NCBI GenBank assembly: GCA_025210775.1
Contig: JAOARB010000013.1
Span: 186,001 to 250,000, forward strand
Length of the DNA stretch: 64,000 nucleotides
Source: Prolixibacteraceae bacterium
Lineage (GTDB): Bacteria; Bacteroidota; Bacteroidia; Bacteroidales; Prolixibacteraceae
Reading direction: 5' to 3'
This document shows positions 46,566 through 53,552 of this stretch, in pieces. Below the pieces are notes generated by a model. It was given only the letters and a program-made list of their open reading frames with translations, searched no databases and was not told where the DNA came from. Position 1 is the first letter of the stretch, and each line of letters begins with the position of its first letter. The position numbers were made by a program, and so were the translations under genes.

Positions 46566-47132
46566 ATGAACTTCTGGGCTTTAACATTGGTAGGTATTGG
46601 TCTTTCGGTAGACAGTTTGGTGGCGAGCATAGCCACGGGAGCATGTGTACAAAAGATCAACATCAAGCATACACTCAAGGTAGCTTTCTTTTTAGCATTT
46701 TTTCAAGGATTGATGCCCTATATTGGATGGAAAGTAGGTGGTGTATTCAAGGGGTATATTGAATCTTTTGATCATTGGATTGCCTTTATTCTATTGGTTG
46801 CCTTGGGAGGCAAATTGATATACGACAGTTTTCATCCAGAAGAAGCGGATTGCAACAAAAAAGAACCGACCCATTTCCTACCACTTATAATGATGTCCAT
46901 TGCCACAAGCATCGATGCATTAATCATTGGAGTTGGTTTTGGATTAATAGATGTAGAGATTCACTTTGCAATGATAATCATTGGTATTGTCACCTTCCTA
47001 TTTGCCAGTTTTGGTGTGTTTATAGGCAAAAAGATCGGTTGTCGTATCAACCAAGGGGTTGAGATTGCAGGTGGTATTCTTTTCTTTCTTTTAGGAACCA
47101 AAATATTGATCGAACACCTCTATGGGTTTTAA
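46566..47132 (+). CDS. mntP: Manganese efflux pump MntP
   Basis: A 188-residue inner-membrane protein with six helices in two homologous halves, exporting Mn2+. The metal-path aspartates stand in the conserved repeats GLSVDSLVASIATG (helix 1) and SIATSIDALIIGVGFG (helix 4); FFQGLMPYIGWKVG and GILFFLLGTKILIEHL are also typical. Length and start agree with the family. Monocistronic; in many bacteria MntR or a manganese riboswitch controls it, but neither is visible here. Confidence 0.93.
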   Translation: MNFWALTLVGIGLSVDSLVASIATGACVQKINIKHTLKVAFFLAFFQGLMPYIGWKVGGVFKGYIESFDHWIAFILLVALGGKLIYDSFHPEEADCNKKEPTHFLPLIMMSIATSIDALIIGVGFGLIDVEIHFAMIIIGIVTFLFASFGVFIGKKIGCRINQGVEIAGGILFFLLGTKILIEHLYGF

Positions 47133-47298
47133 TCCACTAAGCAGTGTCTATTTCAGAAGAATTATCCCGTAATAATTTGTTTTGTAATCCAGAGACAATT
47201 AAATTATCTCCCCTCGTTTATTCACTCCTTTTCTATATACAGGAGCTATTTTTCAGCATAAAATTTTACTCAGAAAAGATAGGATTAATAGATACTTG

Positions 47299-47443
47299 CT
47301 CCATGGTTTATGCATGGTTTCTCCATGGTTTATGCATGGTTTCTCCATGGTTTATGCATGGTTTCTCCATGGTTCCTCCATCGAAAACCCCTAAATCGAT
47401 GGACAAACCATGGACGAACCATGGAGGAACCATGGACAAACCC
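47299..47443. repeat. Array of 11-bp repeats arranged as an imperfect palindrome
   Basis: The left half has three exact 22-bp units (47299-47320, 47321-47342, 47343-47364), each made of CTCCATGGTTT plus ATGCATGGTTT, then a partial fourth. After a 13-nt centre (AAAACCCCTAAAT, flanked by CCATCG/CGATGG) the right half carries the motif on the other strand in 11-nt steps (AAACCATGGAC, GAACCATGGAG, GAACCATGGAC, AAACC). In all there are seven CCATGG and three ATGCATGG sites in 145 bp. Both halves can pair over about four units with scattered mismatches. There are no spacers as in CRISPR and no terminator T-run. Confidence 0.9.
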
Positions 47444-47833
47444 CCTATTTGACCTATATAATTCTCTACTGGTATACGCTCCACAGAACAAAGATTTTGC
47501 ATCTCAAAAATACTAAGGTAACTCGTAATAGAGTCCTCGTCGGTCATTTCTCCAAAGTTTGGTATTCATCTTTTATGTCTATTATTTGCGATTCGCATAT
47601 AAATAAATTTTCAACTCTCTTTGGGTACTCCTTTCTATAAACGAAACTAGATTCACAGTATTAATCACTCAAAATCGCAGTAGGAAGTACAATACAAATC
47701 TAGTAGACCTCCATCGCATCACGAAGAGAAAAAACAGAAAGGGGGAAAACAAAAAAAGTAGGTTCAATGTGGCGATCAAAGAAAGCCACACTTCACCTAC
47801 TCGACCTAAGTGTTGTATTATATAATTAAAAAA

Positions 47834-47855
47834 GGTCCATTTAAAGAAATAGACC
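47834..47855 (-). terminator. Terminator of the sulfatase-maturase gene
   Basis: On the minus strand GGTCTAT/ATGGACC (one mismatch), 8-nt loop, then six T, 14 nt after the stop. Confidence 0.75.
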
Positions 47856-47869
47856 AAAGAGGGTCTTTA

Positions 47870-49075
47870 TTATGATTTCACAAAATCATTAAAAGCATTA
47901 TAGGTTCCTCCGTTATTCATGGCTTCCATCTCTTTTTGCATCTGTTGTTGGTGTGCCGTCCAGTTTCTACCCATCTCTACCAATTGGTCGTGAGCATGAG
48001 CAAAGAACATTTTGTACGAGGTACAGAATCGAGGCATTCCATTATCTTTAGGATCTTTTACTCTATCCTTAGTACAACCACCAAAACAGTGTTTCAAATA
48101 GCTACAACTTCTACATTTTCGAGGCAGTTTTGACTTCATGCAACCAAACTGGCACTGTTTTTTAGAGTTCAGCATATTGATAATCTTAGACTGTTTAATG
48201 TTACCCAATTTCCATTTAGGTTCCACAAAAAAGTCACAAGCATAAACATCTCCATTGTGTTCGATCACAGTATAGACACCACACTCTTTCATCATCGTAC
48301 ATTCAGGAGAAGGCATTCCGACATAGCTATGAAATACCGATTCAAAATGTCTAACAGAAGTGGTTGGCATTCCATCTTTAAAATCGGCAATCCAAAGATC
48401 CCAAAGCTTACATAACACTTCTCCATACTTCTCTGGTGAAAGAGAGAAAGAAGCTGCCAATCGAGGATTCTTTTTATCGGTCTCCACAATAGGAATAAAC
48501 TGCATAAAATCGAACCCCATATCTTTATGATAGTGGTAGATCTCTTCGATATGATCGGCTGAATAATCAGTAAGACAACTCAGCACATTGGTTGCCACCC
48601 CTTTGTCGAGTAGCATCTTTGCATTATCAGAAACCGTCTTCCATGTAGGGTTGCCTCCGGCAGTACGACGATAATGATCATGAATAAATTCAGGACCATC
48701 CATAGAAAGGCCTACAAGCCAATTATATTCTTTAAGGAAATCGGCCCACTCTTCATTTAGGAGCGTACCATTGGTTTGAAGACCATTACCTACGACTTTT
48801 CCGTCGCCATATTTACGTTGTAGTTCAATCACTCGTTTATAGAAGTCGAGTCCCATCAATGTAGGTTCTCCTCCTTGCCAACCAAAAGAGACTTCAGGAC
48901 CGGATTGCTCCATAACTTGACGTATTAACACCTCCAGTGTTTCGTCATCCATTCTATGTTTTGGTTGTTGATTATATAGTGCTGCTTTTTCAAGATAAAA
49001 GCAATAAGTACATCCCAGATTACAATCGGGTCCCGACGGTTTAATCAATACCGAATTCAACTGTTTGTTTGACAT
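47870..49075 (-). CDS. Anaerobic sulfatase-maturating radical-SAM enzyme (anSME)
   Basis: A radical-SAM enzyme that oxidises the active-site Cys or Ser of sulfatases to C-alpha-formylglycine in the cytoplasm without oxygen. The SAM cluster is C18-x3-C22-x2-C25 (PDCNLGCTYCFY). SPASM/Twitch auxiliary-cluster cysteines are plentiful from about 265 to 355: CTMMKECGVY, CDFF, CQFGC, CRSCSYLKHCFGGC and CTSY. Also seen are GWQGGEPTLMG, LQTNGTLL and GLSMDGP. The 401 residues match the family. It is the last gene of the polysaccharide region. Both sulfatases there have Cys-type signatures (CAPSR and CTPSR), which this enzyme would serve. Confidence 0.93.
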   Translation of the reverse strand: MSNKQLNSVLIKPSGPDCNLGCTYCFYLEKAALYNQQPKHRMDDETLEVLIRQVMEQSGPEVSFGWQGGEPTLMGLDFYKRVIELQRKYGDGKVVGNGLQTNGTLLNEEWADFLKEYNWLVGLSMDGPEFIHDHYRRTAGGNPTWKTVSDNAKMLLDKGVATNVLSCLTDYSADHIEEIYHYHKDMGFDFMQFIPIVETDKKNPRLAASFSLSPEKYGEVLCKLWDLWIADFKDGMPTTSVRHFESVFHSYVGMPSPECTMMKECGVYTVIEHNGDVYACDFFVEPKWKLGNIKQSKIINMLNSKKQCQFGCMKSKLPRKCRSCSYLKHCFGGCTKDRVKDPKDNGMPRFCTSYKMFFAHAHDQLVEMGRNWTAHQQQMQKEMEAMNNGGTYNAFNDFVKS

Positions 49076-49321
49076 TGCGTGTTTCTTTAGTTATTGCCTA
49101 AGTCCTTTAATAGGCAGATTCACACCCCCCGGGTGAATCTGCTTTATTCTCTTGAAATTATCCCCATAATCCTTACACTAAATGTAAAACAAGAGAACAC
49201 CTTTGAACAATGATCTATTATGTGCGTGCTTGGTTCTCAAAGATGCTGTAGGGGGTAAACTAGAGCAACAGCATCTGATTCTCATATAAATGATATATGA
49301 TAGTTTAAAAACTCAGCCAAT

Positions 49322-49423
49322 ATGAAATGTTCCGTAAAAGTAGGCGATCCATTAAGAATGGTGGTTGAATTTAAGTTCAATAAAGGGGTAAAAAACGTTC
49401 AAACCCAAAGAGACAATATATAG
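49322..49423 (+). CDS. Very small ORF, hypothetical
   Basis: An ATG-to-TAG frame of 33 codons, MKCSVKVGDPLRMVVEFKFN and then KGVKNVQTQRDNI, on the strand opposite to all its neighbours. The composition is protein-like, but there is no promoter, no homologue known to me and no conserved context. It may be chance or a fragment. Confidence 0.2.
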   Translation: MKCSVKVGDPLRMVVEFKFNKGVKNVQTQRDNI

Positions 49424-49502
49424 ACAATCATCACACCACCAATAATAACAAACAGATTACCAACAACATAAAGAAAAGAAAACAGTAGAGCAATCAAAAA
49501 AA

Positions 49503-49535
49503 AGGTCCGTCACCTCAAAAAGAGACAACGGACCT
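49503..49535 (-). terminator. Terminator of the GH5-like lipoprotein gene
   Basis: Perfect 8-bp stem AGGTCCGT/ACGGACCT with a run of eight T following on the minus strand, 35 nt after the stop. Confidence 0.85.
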
Positions 49536-49569
49536 ATGCTTAAAAAAACAAATATAAAAACAATAACAA

Positions 49570-50865
49570 TTAGTACGAATTCATCTTTATTATTCTTAAA
49601 GAAGAGATTGAGTTATTCATTTCATCATTTAATATTCTTGTTGTTTTATGGTATTCAGTAGGAGTACCAGAAAAGCCACTATCAGTATATGCCACGACTT
49701 TAAAGCCCCAAGGGACCATCAAAGAAGAGACCTTATTATTAAATCCCAGACGTTGTAACTCGCTTTGGTCATAATCACCAGGAGCCAATCTTATAGCATC
49801 GCCATCGTAACCTACCACATCGTAAAGAGAGATCTTTTCTGTATCAAGAATTACATCCCTAACAGGAATGCCTCCATACTCTCCTTCTGGCAACCATTCA
49901 AGCTTCAGGTAATCATAGAATTTATCATCGGTATTGATACACCATGGAACTTCCATCTTAGCCAATTCACGTACAAAGAAAGTAGCAAACTGTACTTGTG
50001 AAGGGATATCATACTCATTCCCTTTATTATAATTGCCAGCCATCCATGCCCCGAGCCATGTAACTCGTCCACTCTGCTTCATAAATTCTTTGGCTTCCTC
50101 AAAATGGTTCAATACCAATTGACGCTCTTCTTCGGTACCAGTAGTCCACTGTTTATTGCCAGACAAAGCAGGACCTGCTGCATAGCAATGCCATTCCATC
50201 ATAATAAAAGGATCCGATTCATCGGGCAACTCAATATATTTAAGATTGGCTGGTTTAGAAAGACCAACAGGTGGTACGATAAGTATTCTATGAGGATTTG
50301 ACTCCCTGATAGCAGGAATCATCTCGGCATAAAATTCATTCAAAAGATCGTAATCCTTCTTAAAATTACCACTGGTTTCTACAAAAAGGTTAAAAGCCAA
50401 CTTATCCGAATAATCTTTATAATGTTCTGCTACCGTTCGCCACCAATTGGTAATGTCGGCTTTGGCAGCTTCCACATCAGTAGCTTCCTCGGCATCCAAT
50501 CCTTGGTTGGCTAGAACAGGGATAAGTCCATATTTAAGACATTGATCAATCTGTATATCTAGATGCGAAAAGAGATCTTCAGTAGCAGGTTTGTTTACAC
50601 GAATGCGCACCATCGTAAATCCGGCATTAGCAATATCTCTTACTTTCTTTTCGTCATGGTTTTCGATATACTTATTAAACTCAGACCAAGCCACATCGAA
50701 TCCTTTGCCCATTTGTTGAACCAATTCATCAGGATAGAGCACTCCCTCTAAACGAGGGGGCTTATCTCCTTTTTCAGGTGTTTCTCCTAGGTCGTTCACC
50801 GAACTGCTACAAGCAAGGGTGGCGAAGATAAAGGAGATACATATAGCAATCGTTGTTTTTTTCAT
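49570..50865 (-). CDS. GH5-like TIM-barrel lipoprotein with C-terminal crystallin-like domain
   Basis: 431 residues. The lipoprotein signal ends at LAC19. The barrel (about 40-350) looks like a GH5/clan-A cellulase: IANAGFTMVRIRVNKP, KYGLIPVLANQG, WWRTVAEHYKDYSDKLAFNLFVETSGNF and MEWHCYAAGP. E163 in FVET stands where the acid/base Glu of the NEP motif belongs. The strand that should bring the nucleophile Glu reads RVTWLGAWMAGNY, with Ala where Glu is usual, so activity is uncertain. Residues about 375-430 (GFKVVAYTDSGFSGTPTEYH and on) resemble a beta/gamma-crystallin domain, often calcium- or glycan-binding. It starts 26 nt after the sulfatase stop, in one transcript with it. Confidence 0.75.
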   Translation of the reverse strand: MKKTTIAICISFIFATLACSSSVNDLGETPEKGDKPPRLEGVLYPDELVQQMGKGFDVAWSEFNKYIENHDEKKVRDIANAGFTMVRIRVNKPATEDLFSHLDIQIDQCLKYGLIPVLANQGLDAEEATDVEAAKADITNWWRTVAEHYKDYSDKLAFNLFVETSGNFKKDYDLLNEFYAEMIPAIRESNPHRILIVPPVGLSKPANLKYIELPDESDPFIMMEWHCYAAGPALSGNKQWTTGTEEERQLVLNHFEEAKEFMKQSGRVTWLGAWMAGNYNKGNEYDIPSQVQFATFFVRELAKMEVPWCINTDDKFYDYLKLEWLPEGEYGGIPVRDVILDTEKISLYDVVGYDGDAIRLAPGDYDQSELQRLGFNNKVSSLMVPWGFKVVAYTDSGFSGTPTEYHKTTRILNDEMNNSISSLRIIKMNSY

Positions 50866-50891
50866 TGTAAGTCGTTTTAAGTTAGTAACGG

Positions 50892-52460
50892 CTATTTATT
50901 CAGGTAAGATTTAAAGAACGAACGACTATTTGCACGAAGCTCTGTATATACTTTCTGATAGGTCTTATCTACCATCAGGTTGGTACGTTCTAGCTCATCC
51001 TTTTGGTAGTCATAAAGTTCTTCTCCAACGACCATTCTCTCATTAAAAGGTTTGGTTGTTCTAAAATTATCTTTCACCCATACCACATAACGGTATCTAT
51101 CGGTACGGAAAGCATATCCCATGGCTTTACCTCTTCTAAACTGACTTACAGCGTAAGGTTTTACTGTTGTTGTATTTCCTGTTAATACAGGAACAAGAGA
51201 AGTACCAGCAATGCCAGTAGGTTGATCTACATTGGTCAAATCACAAAGTGTTGGGAAGATATCCACAAACTCGGTTGGAGCAGTAACTTTTTTGCCTTTC
51301 TTAGAATCTGGAGTAGAGAAAATCATAGGTGCACGAGTTGCTTGTTCAAAATTGGTATGTTTACACCACAAACCGTGATCGCCTAGATGCCACCCATGAT
51401 CGCCCCAAAGTACGATAATGGTATTCTCTCTTAATCCGAGATGATCCAATGCATCCAATACTTTTCCAACTTGTGCATCCATATAAGAGACACAAGCATA
51501 ATAACCGTGAATAAGCTCTCTTTGTTTAGACTCTGGAAGTAGATCAGGACCTATATCAGAGTAAGAGTCCAATTTAGGGATGTCTGAATAAGATTGGATC
51601 TCGCCTGATTTATGATACGCAATCTTTGGACCATATTTTGCAAACTGTTGATATGCAGCCAATGGAAGTTCATTTCGGTCATATAGATCCCAATATTTCT
51701 TTGGAGCAACAAAAGGCAAGTGAGGTTTTTTAAACCCTACAGCCATAAAGAAAGGTCTATCTTGTTCTGACAATGAAGTAAGTCGGTCAATAGCAGAAAG
51801 AGCCAATACACCATCTATATAAGCATTATCTGGAAGGTCCACACACTCCGTCGAAGGTTTAATGTGTTTCATCACATATTTACTTAGGGCTCCTCGTTTA
51901 AGGTTCTTCTTCTTCCCTTCTTCAGTATAATAGGCAACCTTTTGTTTGGTTTCAGGTGATTGATAATGTCCTAAAACTTCCTCTCCTGAATTTGGATCAC
52001 GGTATTTATCGTCACCACTAAAAGCAAAATCTTCACTCCATGAGGCTTTATCATGATCGGCATCGACACTACGACGATCATAAATTTTACCTACACCAGT
52101 AGTAACATATCCTGCATTTTTGAAATGCTGAGGCATAGTAAGAATAGTAGGATTCTTATCTCTTATTTTGGTTTTAAGATCCCAAACTTTGGTACTATCA
52201 GGACGAACACCAGTCATCAAACTAGCTCTGGAAGGAGCACATACAGCTTGCTGGCAATGATTATTTAAAAATACCACTCCTTGTTTCGCCAAACGGTCGA
52301 TGTTTGGTGTTTTCATTTGCGATTGGCCATAACATCCCAATAGCGGTTTTAAATCATCGACAGCAATAAAAAGTACATTCTTCTTTTGCTGTGCTTGTCC
52401 AAGCAAAGGCATGGCAGCCATTGCCAATAAGACGCCATTTTTTATTATACTACTTTTCAT
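50892..52460 (-). CDS. Iduronate-2-sulfatase-like sulfatase
   Basis: A 522-residue exported type-I sulfatase; signal peptide to about residue 23 (LLGQAQ). The formylglycine signature is C74-A-P-S-R78 followed by ASLMTG, of Cys type. Metal ligands show in FIAVDDLKPLLGCYG and LWGDHGWHLGDHGLWCKHTNFEQ. The opening DDLKPLLGCYGQ and the C-terminal GEELYDYQKDELERTNL are typical of the iduronate-2-sulfatase branch (SulfAtlas S1_7 by memory), whose bacterial members desulfate various marine or host glycans, so iduronate need not be the substrate. It is first of a two-gene unit with the GH5-like lipoprotein and follows a hairpin at 52496-52559. Confidence 0.9.
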   Translation of the reverse strand: MKSSIIKNGVLLAMAAMPLLGQAQQKKNVLFIAVDDLKPLLGCYGQSQMKTPNIDRLAKQGVVFLNNHCQQAVCAPSRASLMTGVRPDSTKVWDLKTKIRDKNPTILTMPQHFKNAGYVTTGVGKIYDRRSVDADHDKASWSEDFAFSGDDKYRDPNSGEEVLGHYQSPETKQKVAYYTEEGKKKNLKRGALSKYVMKHIKPSTECVDLPDNAYIDGVLALSAIDRLTSLSEQDRPFFMAVGFKKPHLPFVAPKKYWDLYDRNELPLAAYQQFAKYGPKIAYHKSGEIQSYSDIPKLDSYSDIGPDLLPESKQRELIHGYYACVSYMDAQVGKVLDALDHLGLRENTIIVLWGDHGWHLGDHGLWCKHTNFEQATRAPMIFSTPDSKKGKKVTAPTEFVDIFPTLCDLTNVDQPTGIAGTSLVPVLTGNTTTVKPYAVSQFRRGKAMGYAFRTDRYRYVVWVKDNFRTTKPFNERMVVGEELYDYQKDELERTNLMVDKTYQKVYTELRANSRSFFKSYLNK

Positions 52461-52495
52461 GATCTTGATATATCCTAGTAAATAGAAAAATCTTA

Positions 52496-52559
52496 GTACC
52501 TTAAGATAGTGCCTTAATTTTAGAACCCAAAGGAACTAAAGAGTCACATCTTAAGATAC
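52496..52559 (-). terminator. Intercistronic hairpin between GH5 and sulfatase genes
   Basis: GTATCTTAAGAT/ATCTTAAGGTAC on the minus strand (one G-U) enclosing a further weaker stem, then a short T-rich tract. It lies 22 nt after the GH5 stop and 35 nt before the sulfatase start, so it may attenuate rather than fully stop transcription. Confidence 0.5.
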
Positions 52560-52581
52560 CAAGAAACATGTTATTTAGGGA

Positions 52582-53532
52582 TTATTTTTTAAACTGTTTT
52601 TTCACCCATTCCCCACTTTCGGTTAGGTTGTCCCATTTTTGTTGAACACCGCTACCTGGTTTAAATACAGAAGAAGATTCTGGTTTGTCACTTAAGTTCC
52701 AGTTCATCCAACTAATCTTCAATTTCTCTGGATTATTACCATCAAAGATATCTAACCAGATACGAGAGCTTTCATAGTCATTACCATCATCTCCAGTATA
52801 GCTACTTGTACCCCATTCGGAAACAAAAACTGGGATCTTTTGAATGGCATCCACAAAAGCTTTTCTGTTTTTATGGCTCTTTGCATAGAAGTGGAAAGAA
52901 TACATGATGTTGTCATATTTCAAAGGGCTCTTTGCTGCTGCAGCCAAGTTAGAACTCCAATCAGGAGTACCAACCAAGATCACCGTTTTGTTATCATTTT
53001 TACGAATAATTGGGATAATCGTGTTTGCATATCTCTTCACCTCAGACCATGGAGTCTTATTCGGTTCATTACAGATCTCATATATCACATGATCTTTACC
53101 TGCATGAGTTTTCGACATATGTTCCCAGAAAACTTTAGCATCATCGATAAGATCATTAGGATTACCATGATCCATGGCATGCCAATCAATAATACAATAG
53201 ATTCCTAGCTCTTCTGCTATATTCACAAGTTCATCCACTTGCTTAGTATAGTAGTTTGGATTTTGCTTATAATTATTAGGATAAAGAGCAAAGCGTACAG
53301 CATCCACTTTCCAATCTTTGGCTAGCACCTTCATTGAACTACGATTCATACAGTGGGCAAACCAATAGATTCCGTGAGAACTCATTCCTTTAATCTGTGC
53401 AGGCTCCCCTTTTTCATTACAAAGTTGGCGACCAATCACCTGTAATTTCCCATTCTTTTTAACTGGACCTTTAGCGAAGGTTACACTGTGTAACATGATC
53501 ATCGCAAGTACTAATAATATCTTTTGTTTCAT
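52582..53532 (-). CDS. GH5 endo-beta-glucanase (cellulase), subfamily 2-like
   Basis: A secreted retaining endoglucanase of 316 residues with a Sec signal (to about FAKG). The catalytic domain is complete: LQVIGRQLCNEKGEPAQIKGMSSHG opening, R80 in DAVRFALY, the acid/base E156 in ICNEPN, the H214-Y216 strand SFHFYAKSH and the nucleophile E239 in VSEWGTSSY. This pattern is that of the GH5_2 cellulases. It would cut beta-1,4-glucan into oligosaccharides, chiefly cellobiose. No carbohydrate-binding module or T9SS tail, so it probably works in the periplasm. It starts 20 nt after the GH94 stop, clearly the same transcript. Confidence 0.93.
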   Translation of the reverse strand: MKQKILLVLAMIMLHSVTFAKGPVKKNGKLQVIGRQLCNEKGEPAQIKGMSSHGIYWFAHCMNRSSMKVLAKDWKVDAVRFALYPNNYKQNPNYYTKQVDELVNIAEELGIYCIIDWHAMDHGNPNDLIDDAKVFWEHMSKTHAGKDHVIYEICNEPNKTPWSEVKRYANTIIPIIRKNDNKTVILVGTPDWSSNLAAAAKSPLKYDNIMYSFHFYAKSHKNRKAFVDAIQKIPVFVSEWGTSSYTGDDGNDYESSRIWLDIFDGNNPEKLKISWMNWNLSDKPESSSVFKPGSGVQQKWDNLTESGEWVKKQFKK

Positions 53533-53552
53533 AACGATTGCATTTTTAAGAT

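Larger units (their letters stand above)
47133..47869. other. Long intergenic region with an 11-bp repeat array
   Basis: About 740 bp between mntP and the convergent sulfatase-maturase gene. It holds the CCATGG repeat array (47299-47443), a hairpin at about 47759-47803 (AGTAGGT...TGTGGC/GCCACA...ACCTACT), and the maturase terminator. Three open frames cross the array (47144-47452 on plus, 47308-47547 on minus, and a shorter plus one), but the array forces similar low-complexity peptides in several frames, so none is taken as a gene. Confidence 0.55.
49076..49569. other. Structured intergenic region between anSME and GH5-like genes
   Basis: About 490 bp. It contains a 10-bp hairpin GCAGATTCAC/GTGAATCTGC with a C-rich loop (49114-49142), about 40 nt upstream of the maturase start, a second hairpin AGATGCTGT/ACAGCATCT (49241-49276), a 33-codon plus-strand ORF (49322-49423), and the terminator of the GH5-like gene (49503-49535). 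The first hairpin could be a leader structure of the maturase mRNA or the end of another transcript. Confidence 0.5.

Noticed and set aside
47299..47443. CRISPR array
   Set aside because: Repeats are contiguous 11- and 22-bp units without unique spacers, inverted in the second half, and no cas genes are near.
47144..47547. Open frames crossing the CCATGG repeat array on both strands
   Set aside because: The repeat itself removes stops in several frames and gives Trp/His/Met-rich peptides; no homologous start or conserved protein character.
49114..49142. Rho-independent terminator of a plus-strand gene
   Set aside because: No plus-strand gene ends upstream of it, and the following T-tract is poor; left as a possible leader structure.
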